Both the position numbers and the translations under genes were made by a program. From positions 3,253,204-3,317,203 of the forward strand of contig CP019454.1 in NCBI GenBank assembly GCA_002951815.1: a stretch of 64,000 nucleotides of DNA. Reading direction: 5' to 3'. The notes under the pieces are model-generated. The model had not been told where the DNA came from, did no database searches, and was given only the letters and a program-made list of their open reading frames with translations. Below, in pieces: positions 17,199 to 27,037 of the stretch (the first letter of the stretch is position 1; each line of letters opens with the position of its first letter). Origin of the DNA: Sulfobacillus thermotolerans. Its GTDB lineage: Bacteria > Bacillota > Sulfobacillia > Sulfobacillales > Sulfobacillaceae.

Positions 17199-18099
17199 CG
17201 CATTCCCTCCCTCACGTGAACCATCACCATGGGCCGCGGACGACGGAGACGAGGAAGACCTCTTCATCCAGTACAGCCACATCTATCATCCCCGACAATC
17301 ACGAACCTCAGGCAGTAGCCTGCATTGCGTCCACTGCTATTTGTCAACCGCATCGGTTCGCCACCGGACGCCCACCAAGAGGCACGAAGCCGCTGTCCTC
17401 CAAGCGCTCTATCTCAAAAGAGCCGCAAAGCGAACAGATCCTCACGTCAATCGTGGTCACACCCCAGGTGACCAATCCCCGGGTCACTGCGCCCGTGACA
17501 TTGCTCTTCTCGAACCTTGTGCGCCGTCTTCCAAAACGTAGCGATCAGTCTCTCGCGATTCAAACCAAATCACCGATTAGCCAAGTCGTCGTCGATATCC
17601 GTATCCATCGCGCGCCAAATCTGCTATGGTTGCGACAACGGCTAAGCATTCCCGCGCCCCGCCACTTTGCCTGCGGTCATGAACCCATTCGTCAGGGGGA
17701 ACGGAATGAGAAGTACTTCTTGGAATCCATCTTGCTCGATTAGGGCGCTTACTGCAATGGTTCCATCAATATTGGCAAAGGTTGCCTGATGTCCTGCCGG
17801 TCTTATTTTCACCGGAAGTTCGGTTACGGGTTATTGTCCGCCTTCCTAGAGCTTTGGTACCGAATCGCGCCCCTGGGTTCCCAAACCTTATGCCTGATCA
17901 TTACCCAAGAAATCCCTTAACAAATATGCTGTACCGGAGACATGTTATCTCATCACCCACCAAGGACTCGCGTCCATGCTATACTCAAAAACGGTCGAGC
18001 GCTCGCTTTGTTACAAACCTGCACCAGCAATTTATGCCAGCAATGTGACGTTCGAATCCAAATCGTCGTTAAGAACCATAGTAAGGAAGGATGCACCTC
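17199..18099. other. Long stretch without a convincing gene
   Basis: 900 bp. A 175-codon plus-strand frame (17216-17743) exists but has a Ser/Thr/Pro/Arg-rich composition, no ribosome binding site and no known family. Other frames are shorter. It may be decayed coding DNA. The last 20 bases carry the ribosome binding site of the gene at 18100. Confidence 0.35.
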
Positions 18100-19320
18100 A
18101 TGAAATCGCATGGGTCGCAAAATGCCTATATCATAGCGGATAAGCGAGAGCTTTCGACCAGTGCGCACCTTATCCCATGGTTTTGGATCGTCCGTGTATT
18201 CTTGGCGTCCCGCGCGCTTTACCTGATCATTATCTGGATTATTCCCGCGCTGACCGTCGGTCATGACGTATACGGAGGCGGGAAAGGTTTCCACCAACCG
18301 TGGGGACAATGGCTTCTGCAATCTTTATATAACGCGGATTCTGGGTTTTACTGGACCATTGCCACGCATGGCTACGACCATGCACGATTTAATACGCATC
18401 ATTTATATAACTGGGCCTTCTTCCCCTTGTATTCATGGATAACACGGTGGGTCGCAATCCCATTGGGGCCTCACGCCATCATTCCTGTGGGCATTATCTT
18501 ATCCAATGCGTTCTTTTTCATGGCCCTGGTTGTTCTCTATCGCTGGATGAGTCGGTATACCTCGCCGAAGAATTCACGATTTGGCGTGCTTTTAGCCGCC
18601 TTCAATCCGATGACGCCCTATTTTGCCGCCTACCGTGCGGCCTCGCTATTTTTTCTATTGGTTGTCGCGACCCTCGATGCTATCGACCGCCGGGCGTGGG
18701 GATGGGCGCTAGTCTGGGGGGCTCTGGCCAGTTTAACCAAAAACACAGGAATTCTACTTGCCATTCCCTATGCGTTTGCGCTCTGGACCCGTCCGTGGAC
18801 AGCCAGTTTGTGGCGGCGCTGGGCCTGGTTTGTCAGCGGCATTGGATTCGGCGTTGGATTTGTCGTAGTGGGTCTCATTGATGCTCATGTGGCTGGCACT
18901 CCCGTAGCCTTTCTGAAAATCCAGGCGGCCTGGGGGCGTGAATCAGCCTTTCCCTTTTACGAAACGCTGCACTGGATGAGAAATCCTGTCAACGCCCTCA
19001 CCGCCTCCGGCGGATGGTCGCTACCCATCTGGGCCATTTTCCTGAGCGTCATAACAGGGCTCTTGGCGTTGTGGATGCTACGGGAACGTATCTGGTGGCC
19101 GGCTGCTTGGTACATGGGTCTGACCGTCATTTTGGCCAACAGCTATAACATGTTTGAAGGCATTCCGCGATTTATTGCCGAATTACCTCCCTGGTATTTG
19201 GGTTTAACCTTGTGGCAACATCAGGCGCATAAACGAGAGCTCGTGCTCATGGTAACCATTGCATCGATGGTTTTGTATTGTGTACTCTGGGTTCTTGGAG
19301 TGCACGCCGTGCAAAATTGA
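18100..19320 (+). CDS. PIG-V-like membrane mannosyltransferase family protein
   Basis: 406 residues from ATG 18100; GGAAGG lies nine bases upstream, whereas an ATG at 18091 would be too close. About nine to ten membrane helices. The first large loop has NADSGFYWTIATHGYD and the next loop ends in NWAFFPLYSW, matching the D-x-x-x-Y-x-x-I-A-x-x-G-Y and FFPLYP motifs of PIG-V/GT-C type glycosyltransferases that use lipid-linked sugars outside the membrane. A role in surface glycosylation fits the glycosyltransferases elsewhere in the window. The sugar and acceptor are unknown. Confidence 0.75.
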   Translation: MKSHGSQNAYIIADKRELSTSAHLIPWFWIVRVFLASRALYLIIIWIIPALTVGHDVYGGGKGFHQPWGQWLLQSLYNADSGFYWTIATHGYDHARFNTHHLYNWAFFPLYSWITRWVAIPLGPHAIIPVGIILSNAFFFMALVVLYRWMSRYTSPKNSRFGVLLAAFNPMTPYFAAYRAASLFFLLVVATLDAIDRRAWGWALVWGALASLTKNTGILLAIPYAFALWTRPWTASLWRRWAWFVSGIGFGVGFVVVGLIDAHVAGTPVAFLKIQAAWGRESAFPFYETLHWMRNPVNALTASGGWSLPIWAIFLSVITGLLALWMLRERIWWPAAWYMGLTVILANSYNMFEGIPRFIAELPPWYLGLTLWQHQAHKRELVLMVTIASMVLYCVLWVLGVHAVQN

Positions 19321-19336
19321 GGGGCCCACGGGCCCC
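19321..19336 (+). terminator. Compact GC hairpin after the PIG-V-like gene
   Basis: GGGGCC and GGCCCC around a CACG loop begin immediately after the stop codon, followed by GTTTAATT. Confidence 0.6.
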
Positions 19337-19803
19337 GTTTAATTCACCCGCTCAAGTGAGACTCTTCCGACTCAACCGGGTCCACAATCACTCGTATACC
19401 AACAAGAATCCCAATAGCCAGCATAAGATTGGCCATTCATACGTCTAGCCGCTCCGCAACGTCATACGCAGCGACTTGCCACCACCTCACTGGCAATGTA
19501 CATGGGACGCACGCACCTTCCTTTCAAGGAACATGAAGAACACTCTCTTTGAACACAAATCCCACTTTATGGAATACTAGCTGTTTTTTGATTCCATATT
19601 TGTAAAAAGAGTATCAGAATACACGCCGGGATTGTTCGCTCATTGGTAGCTCCTTTATACTAGGTGTTGCGAGGGAATTATTTCCAAGCACAGCATCGAC
19701 CTCTTAATAACACGAAGAAGCCTTCCGCATCGCGACCTCAAATTCTATGCTCCACGATGCCGACCTTCTACTCCGTGAAAGAAAAAAGGAGGCTAATCTC
19801 GGG
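19337..19803. other. Intergenic region upstream of the first propeller gene
   Basis: No gene supported. The 3' end carries AAGGAGG (19786-19792), the ribosome binding site for the start at 19804. An in-frame start at 19747 is less likely because the signal peptide begins at 19804. Confidence 0.4.
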
Positions 19804-21258
19804 ATGTTTTTGACCCATTCAAAATCCCCCAAAGCACCGCCCCGGCGGTTGCTGATCCGCACGTTTGTACTGACCGCTACACTCGCCGGTGGTCTCATCG
19901 CGGGTCCCGCCATGTCGGTCGAGGCCGCCACACTGCCGAGCATTACCGTCGGATCGGATCCGTATGATGTGGCGGTGAATACTGCCAATGGCGATGTGTA
20001 CGTGACCAACCAAGACTCCAACACTGTGTCGGTGATTAACGCCGCGACGAATCAAGTCGTCAACACCCTCCCGATCGGCACCGACCCCACATACCTCGGC
20101 ACCAATCCGACCAATGGCGACGTTTATGTGGCTAATAACAACTCGGGGACGGTCTCTGTGATTAATGAGGCGAATCAAGTGGCCGATACCATTGCGGTCG
20201 GGAATACGCCCAGCGGGATAGCCGTCGACGTGAATACCGGCAACATCTATGTCTCCCAGTGGTCCCCGGGCACAGTCACCGTCATTGATGGCGCCACCAA
20301 CACGGTGTCCCAAACCATCACGGTCGGGGGCCAGCCCTTTACGCCCGTCTTCGATCCCGCCAACGGGAATCTCTATGTGCCCTGTTGGTCGACGAGTGCG
20401 GTGGACGTCATTAATAGCCGCACCAATCAGGTCGTCCAAAGTATCCCCGTGGGCTCGGGGCCTAATTATGCGACGGTCGATCCCGCCAACGGCGATGTGT
20501 ACATCGCCAACTGGGAATCGAACACGGTCTCCGTCATTAATGGCGCGACGAATAGCGTCGTCGCCACGATTGAAGTTGGCACCCATCCCCGCGCGATTGC
20601 GGTCAATCCTCTCAATGGCAACCTCTATGTGACCAACAATGGCAGCGATACGGTCTCGGTGATTGACGGCACCACCAACACGGTAATCCAGACGATCGGT
20701 GCTGGCGCGAGTCCGGCAGGGATCGCGGCGGACTCGGCGCACGGGACAGTCTATATTGTGGATTCCGGCTCGAACACCGTGTCGATGATTCTGCCGCCGC
20801 CCGCGCACTGGGTTCCTCCCGTCTTGACGCCAGAACCGGTGACGATAGGCCCAGTGAGTAGCCAAGCCATCGGCAATCTCGGGTTCAACCCGGTAGGCGC
20901 CATTCAAAACGGGAGCTACATGGGCTACGTGGAAGAACGCGCGGCGTTAATGGCGGGGGCCTCATTCACGGGCGAAGGCACGGATTCGAGTTATCTCTCG
21001 GCGATTTTGGATGGATCGGGCGTGGGGCAACAACACCAGGTTTCTGCCGTGCAACAAGGGCAGTTTGCGGCCCTCTATCAAAAACTGGGAATCATCCCCA
21101 CATGGACCAATAATACGGTTTCGATTGCCCAAGGAGTTACCGCCCTGCGAAAAGCGCACGCGCCGACATTGGCCGTCGAGAACTATCTGGTGCAATTTGG
21201 CGGCTATTCCTGGCCTGTTGCGCAGCAACAGGCGGCTCTGAACTTCCCCGGAAGTTAA
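19804..21258 (+). CDS. Secreted YVTN-type beta-propeller protein with a C-terminal domain
   Basis: 484 residues. A long signal peptide (basic RRLLIR, then a hydrophobic run) ends near VEA. Residues ~45-330 contain seven repeats of about 42 residues with the YVTN pattern (NGDVYVTNQDSNTVSVINAA, then VGxxPxxIAV), so a seven-bladed propeller. Residues ~335-484 are a separate domain starting HWVPPVLTPEPV and ending GGYSWPVA. The same domain ends the propeller protein at 27038-28375. It is probably surface-bound or part of an S-layer-associated complex; the propeller is likely a binding platform. No transmembrane anchor follows the signal. Confidence 0.85.
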   Translation: MFLTHSKSPKAPPRRLLIRTFVLTATLAGGLIAGPAMSVEAATLPSITVGSDPYDVAVNTANGDVYVTNQDSNTVSVINAATNQVVNTLPIGTDPTYLGTNPTNGDVYVANNNSGTVSVINEANQVADTIAVGNTPSGIAVDVNTGNIYVSQWSPGTVTVIDGATNTVSQTITVGGQPFTPVFDPANGNLYVPCWSTSAVDVINSRTNQVVQSIPVGSGPNYATVDPANGDVYIANWESNTVSVINGATNSVVATIEVGTHPRAIAVNPLNGNLYVTNNGSDTVSVIDGTTNTVIQTIGAGASPAGIAADSAHGTVYIVDSGSNTVSMILPPPAHWVPPVLTPEPVTIGPVSSQAIGNLGFNPVGAIQNGSYMGYVEERAALMAGASFTGEGTDSSYLSAILDGSGVGQQHQVSAVQQGQFAALYQKLGIIPTWTNNTVSIAQGVTALRKAHAPTLAVENYLVQFGGYSWPVAQQQAALNFPGS

Positions 21259-21369
21259 TGCCGTTGGAGGATGCCGACCTCCTCGCCCTATGACAGACCG
21301 GGACTACAAGAACCAATCCCCAAAATCCGCCCAATGGCGAACCCTCTGAATGCGCGATGTCCTTTTCCC

Positions 21370-21398
21370 AACCCTTGCTCTTCATGAGCAAGGGTTTT
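21370..21398 (+). terminator. Intrinsic terminator
   Basis: Perfect 11-bp stem AACCCTTGCTC / GAGCAAGGGTT (21370-21380 and 21386-21396), 5-nt loop, then a short T-run. It lies 110 bp after the propeller gene. Confidence 0.8.
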
Positions 21399-21881
21399 AT
21401 CGCGTCTTCCGCACCTAAATATTTACGTCGAGAGGACGCTGCTCGAGCAGCAAGCGCCCTGCTATAGCTCCTTATGGCGTGCTTTTTTGAAGTCTGATGG
21501 CTCACGCACCTGATGGGCCACGAAGTCATCGGACATCGCCCCATTCTACCCTGTTCCGCATTAAAATTAGAGCCCAGCCGTTAATTAGCAGGAAAGCATA
21601 AAGCCCGCAGATTTTGGGGCTTCTAACCCCACTGGTCTTTTTATCGATTAGCCTGCTCCATGACCTTCTCAACACACACCCATTTCGGATATCAACAACA
21701 CGGACGTTCCCCACTTATGGTTGCCCATCCTGAATTTTTCCTAAAGTCTCTTGCGAGGCATAGCTCTTGCGTTTAACATAAAAAAGATTAGTGATGCTAA
21801 GAGATTTTTATCTCGATCCACGGAGATGCCCATCACATACGGCGCCACGTCGACACATTCCATTGAGACACTGGAGATAGA
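21399..21881. other. Intergenic region upstream of the RND gene
   Basis: No convincing gene. There is a perfect 14-bp palindrome at 21438-21451 (GCTGCTCGAGCAGC) of unknown meaning. The promoter for the RND gene must lie here. Confidence 0.4.
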
Positions 21882-24800
21882 TTGAAGGAGGGCTCTATTA
21901 TTTACCGCCTAACTCGTGCAGCATTGCGCAACGTAACCTTTATTGTCATACTCGTTTTCATTGGCCTGGCCGGTGGCATTTGGTCCTTGCTGCAAATGCC
22001 CATGGAGAGCTTTCCCAGTATTTCGGCTCCCATTGTCAACATCGTCACGCAATACCCATCGGCTCCGCCCCAAACGGTTGCCACACAGGTCACGACGCCA
22101 GTCGCTAACGCCTTGGTGGGCTTGGCCCATATTAATACCGTCAATTCCACATCCAGCGAGGGCTATTCCGTGGTCACGGCCGAATTTAATGTCGGCGCAT
22201 CGACCCAAGAGACGGTCAACGAGGTCACCCAGGCGCTACAAGGTCTGACCCTTCCGTCCGGAGCTACAACGCCGGCCATCAGTACGGTCAGTTTTGGTGC
22301 TCTCCCCATCGTGCGCCTCGCCTTGTCCGGGGCCTCATTGGCTGAACTAGGTCACTTGGCCAATCACCTAATTCAGCCGAGTCTCACCAGTGTACCAGGA
22401 GTCTCCTCCGTCACCGTCAATGGGGCAGCCAGCCGCGATATCCAAATATCCTTAAATCCGGCCGCCATGGCGGATCATCATATCAATGCGTCAGAAGTCA
22501 GCTCAGCCATTCAAGATGCCCTCAAATCCTTCCCCTTGGGGCAAACCACGGTGGCTGGCAAAGGTGTCGCCGTCGTCGCCCAAAGTATGGCCAATAGCGC
22601 TGACACATTAAAGACTTTGCCGCTGACGTCCTCCACAGCAAGCCCGTCCTCGTCCCAAGCATTTCCAGGAGGCCACCCATCGGTTGCAGGCCTCAAAGCC
22701 TCCCCCGTCACATTAGGTCAAGTCGCGACGGTCACAGAAGCTCTATCCCCAGCCGATACGATTAGCCGCCTTAACGGACGACCAAGCGTCACGCTCAATG
22801 TCATTGAAACCGCTAATGCCAACACCGTGACGGTTGCCAACGGCGTGATGAAACAAATTGCGGCCTTGAACAATCAATTGCCTCATGGCGTGCACTTCCA
22901 GGTGCTTGAGAATCAAGCTACTAGTGTGACCCAATCAGTCGATGGGATGGCACGCGAAGCGCTTTTAGGAGCTGTGCTTGCGGTCATTGTCATTGCCTTC
23001 TTTCTCGGCAACGGACGCTCGACCTTGGTCGCGGTAGTGGCCATTCCCTTGTCCATCCTCATTAGCATGATTATTCTCAATGCCATGGGCATTACCTTGA
23101 ACATGATGACCCTTGGAGGTATGGCGGTAGCGGTTGGACGTGTGGTGGATGATAGTATTGTGATGCTTGAAAGTGTATATCGCCGGATCCAAACCACTGG
23201 CAAACGCGGGACCGACACGATTGTTCACGGTGCGAAAGAAGTGGCCTCAGCTATTACCGCTTCAACGCTCACCACGATTGGTGTGTTTTTCCCGATTGCA
23301 TTGGTCAGTGGCATCGTTGGGGAATTCTTTCGGCCGTTCGCCTATACGGTGGTCTTTTCGCTCATTGCCTCGTGGTTTGTGGCGCTAATGGTCAACCCCA
23401 TCTTGATTCATCTTTTCTTGCGCAAAGGGCATATTGAGACCCGCTCTGAATGGCGTCCGGCCGCCACGTATCGCCGAATATTACAGTGGAGTCTCTCTCA
23501 TCAAGGGCTGGTGTTAGGGACAGCCGGCGTGTTGCTGTTAGGCAGTCTAGCATTAGTGCCGAGCATCGGCACATCGTTCTTGCCCATCACCGCAGCTCCC
23601 TCTTTGGATGCCACAATGCAGCTGCCGGCCGGTACGACCTTAGCTGCGACCAATCAAGACAGTCTCGCTGTGGAACACGTGATTCGCCAACTTCCGGGCG
23701 TCACACAGTATCAGACGACGGTCGGCGGAGGCGGGAGTGCTTTTAACCCCGTGGTTAAGACCAATACCGCTAGCTTCTATGTTAGTTTGTCCTCCTCCGC
23801 CAATCCCCAAGCGCTTGCGACCACTTTAGCCAACCGCCTAAATGCCTTGCATATCGCGCAGGCTACGTTTTCCGTTACCCCAGGCAGTTCATTTCAAGGT
23901 GGGTCGTCGACCAACCAAGCCCAAGTGTTGGTTCAGTCTAACAATCCCGTCCACCTCGCCCAAGCCAGCCGAACTGTAGCTCATTTGATGCAAGAACAAG
24001 GCGTCACGCAAGTCACGAATCAGTTAAGCACAAGCCAACCGGAAGTCGAAATCGCGGTGAATGCCCAAAATGCGAGCCACTACGGATTAAATGCGACGGA
24101 TATTATCGGCCAGCTCGAACCCTATCTCAACAATCAAGACGTCGGCAATATTCCGGCGAACTCCGCCTCATCGGAGCCCACGCCCGTCTATTTGCAACTC
24201 AAATCGTCTAGTGCCACCTCGCTTGCCGGTCTGCAGCAGCTACCTATTGAGACCCTAACGGGGACCACCATCCCGTTAGATAAAGTGGCGGCTGTCACGA
24301 TGCAGAACGTGCAAACCACCATTACGGAGACGAACAACATTCCTACCGCAACCGTCTCAGGAGTCATTACCTCATCCAATGTGGGGAAAGTAACTCGCGA
24401 TATTCGCCAAGCCATTCAAGCGGCGCATCTGCCGTCCGATGTGAGCATCGTCATGGGTGGTGTCTCGCAAATGCAGTCCCAAGCTTTCTCCCAATTAGGT
24501 GAAGCGATTGTCACGGCCATCGTGCTGGTCTACCTCATAATGGTGCTGGCTTTTGGTGAGGGGCGTGCGCCATTGGCGATTTTGTTCTCCTTGCCCTTAG
24601 CCGTCATTGGCGCCCTTCTGGGACTATTTATCACTCACCAGTCCTTGGGAATTCCCGCCCTCATCGGCTTTCTCATGCTCATTGGCATTGTCGTCACCAA
24701 TGCCATTGTTTTGGTCGATCTTATTCAACAACACCGGCGCAACGGCATGGCCTTAAACGACGCCATTGTTCAAGCGGGTTCGACGCGGCTCAGACCCATT

Positions 24801-25010
24801 TTAATGACCGCGCTGGCCACCATTGGGGCCCTGTTGCCCCTGGCCCTTGGCGCTAACGACAGCAGCATTATCTCCGCGTCATTAGCCGTTGTCGTGATTG
24901 GCGGTCTTTTGACCTCAACCCTTTTGACGTTGGTGGTCGTGCCCATTATGTACCGCATTTTGCACCGTAAAAAGGACCAACAACACCACGCTGTAGAACG
25001 ATTGGCGTAG
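21882..25010 (+). CDS. RND superfamily efflux permease (AcrB/HAE type)
   Basis: 1042 residues, the full length of an AcrB/SwrC-like pump. It has an N-terminal helix (IVILVFIGLAGGIWSLL), the MPMESFPSISAP motif, a large first porter loop, then TM2-6 with the proton-relay motif GRVVDDSIVMLE (adjacent Asp pair), a second porter loop, and TM8-12 with IGIVVTNAIVLVD. It would export lipophilic compounds by proton exchange, probably as a trimer. The start is TTG 21882 behind GGAG; an AAGGAGG just inside the frame leaves some doubt. No adaptor gene is adjacent. The only adaptor in the window is at 2.2-4.4 kb, in an ABC operon. Confidence 0.93.
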   Translation: MKEGSIIYRLTRAALRNVTFIVILVFIGLAGGIWSLLQMPMESFPSISAPIVNIVTQYPSAPPQTVATQVTTPVANALVGLAHINTVNSTSSEGYSVVTAEFNVGASTQETVNEVTQALQGLTLPSGATTPAISTVSFGALPIVRLALSGASLAELGHLANHLIQPSLTSVPGVSSVTVNGAASRDIQISLNPAAMADHHINASEVSSAIQDALKSFPLGQTTVAGKGVAVVAQSMANSADTLKTLPLTSSTASPSSSQAFPGGHPSVAGLKASPVTLGQVATVTEALSPADTISRLNGRPSVTLNVIETANANTVTVANGVMKQIAALNNQLPHGVHFQVLENQATSVTQSVDGMAREALLGAVLAVIVIAFFLGNGRSTLVAVVAIPLSILISMIILNAMGITLNMMTLGGMAVAVGRVVDDSIVMLESVYRRIQTTGKRGTDTIVHGAKEVASAITASTLTTIGVFFPIALVSGIVGEFFRPFAYTVVFSLIASWFVALMVNPILIHLFLRKGHIETRSEWRPAATYRRILQWSLSHQGLVLGTAGVLLLGSLALVPSIGTSFLPITAAPSLDATMQLPAGTTLAATNQDSLAVEHVIRQLPGVTQYQTTVGGGGSAFNPVVKTNTASFYVSLSSSANPQALATTLANRLNALHIAQATFSVTPGSSFQGGSSTNQAQVLVQSNNPVHLAQASRTVAHLMQEQGVTQVTNQLSTSQPEVEIAVNAQNASHYGLNATDIIGQLEPYLNNQDVGNIPANSASSEPTPVYLQLKSSSATSLAGLQQLPIETLTGTTIPLDKVAAVTMQNVQTTITETNNIPTATVSGVITSSNVGKVTRDIRQAIQAAHLPSDVSIVMGGVSQMQSQAFSQLGEAIVTAIVLVYLIMVLAFGEGRAPLAILFSLPLAVIGALLGLFITHQSLGIPALIGFLMLIGIVVTNAIVLVDLIQQHRRNGMALNDAIVQAGSTRLRPILMTALATIGALLPLALGANDSSIISASLAVVVIGGLLTSTLLTLVVVPIMYRILHRKKDQQHHAVERLA

Positions 25011-25016
25011 TCCCTC

Positions 25017-25046
25017 ACCCCCGGGAAGAGTCTTCTTCCCGGGGGT
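25017..25046 (+). terminator. Intrinsic terminator of the RND gene
   Basis: Perfect 13-bp stem ACCCCCGGGAAGA / complement (25017-25029 and 25034-25046) with a 4-nt loop, seven bases after the stop codon, followed by CATTCTTTC. Confidence 0.85.
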
Positions 25047-25553
25047 CATTCTTTCACCCTGACCCGCTTCTTCACACGCTTGGAGCATTAGAACCGGACT
25101 ACGACGAGGCCTTTTCGGGTCTGCAGCGGCTTGAATTACCTTGTAATGACCCCCCTTGTGAATCAACAAAGCGTATCCCTTGGTGGAATTTTGACCCTTC
25201 GCAATGAATCCGGCAAAGCGCTATTTATCTGATGAAAGGCCACGACATGGACGTATCAGTCCACTCACTCCCAAGCACGCTTTGACATCGCCCATGGGGC
25301 TTTCGTCGTGGGACAGCACCTCACGCGCTTAAACTTCGAGAACTTCGAGAGCTCCCCCTCGTCTGCCATAAGCAACACCCGCATGGGGTTCCTAGATTAT
25401 GACGTCTCGAATTAGGGAATCCCCTCTTGCCAACGCTGCGAGGTATTCCTCTGATGAGGAAATGGATGAATCGGGATAAACCCTTCGCTATTTTCATCCT
25501 GATTTTGGTAATATGATAGCGTTTCGAGATCAACTGTCCGAGGAGTGGACACC
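25047..25553. other. Non-coding stretch upstream of the NERD gene
   Basis: Only short frames on either strand. The 3' end has GAGGAG (25540-25545), the ribosome binding site of the next gene. Confidence 0.4.
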
Positions 25554-26495
25554 GTGGCCAGAATCTATACACAGTCTCCTGACTTAAAAAGAGAATTCTT
25601 AAAACGAATACAAGAGAAAATGGATAGGCACGAACAAGATGTCAAGAACCGCATGACGGCGCAAACACCACATTTTCTTCATTGGGCACTCAAACCCTTA
25701 GTCACCAAAATGGTACGAAGCAAACAACATCGCGATGCGCACCAGGGAGCGCATGGTGAATTTTCGGTGGGACTCTGGCTACGAGCTCGCCTGCCTAACA
25801 CTTGGGCCATCATTAACGATGTTGTTCTCGAATATCAAATGGATGAGTATGCGCAAATTGATCACATCGTCATAGGACCGGCCGGGGTATTTCTGTTGGA
25901 GACAAAAGCTTGGGATGGAGCAATTTTGCTGAAGAAGGACCAGAGTTTTCGTAAAGAGGGCGGAAAGTGGGTTAAAGCGTCCAGTCCCATTAGACAAAAC
26001 AAGACGCATCAGCGGCGTTTTCAACAGTGGTATACCCTTCACCATTTACCCAAACCGATTCCACCCATTGAGCCCATAGTCGTGTTCTCTCACGCCACGT
26101 GGCTTGCTGTCGATGAATGTTCCATGAAAGTTTTGACGCCGCGGCAAACCGCCTCCTATCTCTCTAAACAATCGAGCACCCTATTAGATGATGTCACCAT
26201 AGAGCGTATCGTAGGCGCCATTCTCGCTCCTCCCATCTCCCCTTTGAAGGAGTTCTCAAAAGAGCAGCCACCTATATCGTCATCTAATGCCGATAGAAGG
26301 GAAGCCCCTGCACGTCAACAACCTGAAAACACCGTGAGCATCCGCGAAGGAACCACCCGGCGTGGAAGAAAATATGTTCGGATTCGTGGTTCTTACGAAG
26401 AGGCGGAAAATATATGGAGACAATATGGAAAACCCGGACGATTAAATAAGGATCAATTCGAGTCGGACACGTTTTTCTTTTATCGCGATGAATAG
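25554..26495 (+). CDS. NERD domain protein (nuclease-related)
   Basis: 313 residues from GTG 25554, eight bases after GAGGAG; a GTG at 25545 overlaps that site. A basic helical N-terminus of about 65 residues precedes a NERD domain (about residues 70-185): GEFSVGLWLRARLP, then IDHIVIGPAGVFLLETKAWDG, which holds the D..E-x-K pattern of restriction-like nucleases. The C-terminal 100 residues are polar, ending in a Lys/Tyr-rich segment (KYVRIRGSYEEAENIWRQYG). NERD proteins are thought to process DNA; some occur in defence or plasmid contexts. It stands alone here. Confidence 0.8.
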   Translation: MARIYTQSPDLKREFLKRIQEKMDRHEQDVKNRMTAQTPHFLHWALKPLVTKMVRSKQHRDAHQGAHGEFSVGLWLRARLPNTWAIINDVVLEYQMDEYAQIDHIVIGPAGVFLLETKAWDGAILLKKDQSFRKEGGKWVKASSPIRQNKTHQRRFQQWYTLHHLPKPIPPIEPIVVFSHATWLAVDECSMKVLTPRQTASYLSKQSSTLLDDVTIERIVGAILAPPISPLKEFSKEQPPISSSNADRREAPARQQPENTVSIREGTTRRGRKYVRIRGSYEEAENIWRQYGKPGRLNKDQFESDTFFFYRDE

Positions 26496-26999
26496 GGGCA
26501 TGGTGTATTGATTCTAAGGCGTAAAAGGGCAGTATGCTAGGCGATTTAGAGTGCTAGCGTTCACCCACCACGCAACATTCAAGGAAAGATGCATGCCCCT
26601 AGTTAAGTCATAATGGAAAAATTTCATCGCAACAAGGTAACGTCACTAAAGCCAAACGCGGTTAAATTTCTTGGGGAGTAAAGGAATCCCCATTCACAAA
26701 GTCCCTATCCATCCACATAATGGGGTTGATGTCATTCTCCAACAACTACGCTAGCATAGCATTCTTTAAAGCCGTACGGATGGCTGGGGTGTACAGCATA
26801 TCCAGCATCCCACGCCCCTTATACCTAAAGGGATGGCATAACCCCTAAATGCCGAGTTACTTCTATGAGGGACTAAGAATCTCGACAGCGGAATGTGCTT
26901 GTAAGGCGACAATCTTTGTTAGCATTTGAAGCGCAAGCAGTTCTTGGATCAACCGCTCGCGGAGTCTTTCTTAGGAAATGGCGCAGCCAAAGTCCACAA
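26496..26999. other. Non-coding stretch
   Basis: No frame with a ribosome binding site or family resemblance. I see nothing specific. Confidence 0.4.
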
Positions 27000-27028
27000 A
27001 GCCCGCACGACCAGTAGGTCTGCGGGCT
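27000..27028 (-). terminator. Terminator hairpin of the second propeller gene
   Basis: AGCCCGCA...TGCGGGCT with inner GACC/GGTC pairs and one bulged C (27000-27028), ten bases past the stop codon of the minus-strand gene. Confidence 0.7.
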
Positions 27029-27037
27029 CTTATGCGT

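Noticed and set aside
17216..17743. 175-codon frame in the gene-poor stretch
   Set aside because: No ribosome binding site, no family and Ser/Thr/Pro/Arg bias; kept only as part of the unexplained region.
19819..20907. 362-codon minus-strand frame opposite the first propeller gene
   Set aside because: It is the mirror of the repeated YVTN coding sequence, with an Arg/His/Asp-rich composition and no ribosome binding site.
21438..21451. Perfect 14-bp palindrome as an attachment or recombinase site
   Set aside because: There is no recombinase, repeat partner or boundary nearby; short palindromes of this kind arise by chance.
21897..21899. ATT start codon for the RND permease, placed ideally after AAGGAGG
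   Set aside because: ATT starts are very rare, and TTG 21882 has its own GGAG at a workable distance; left as a doubt only.
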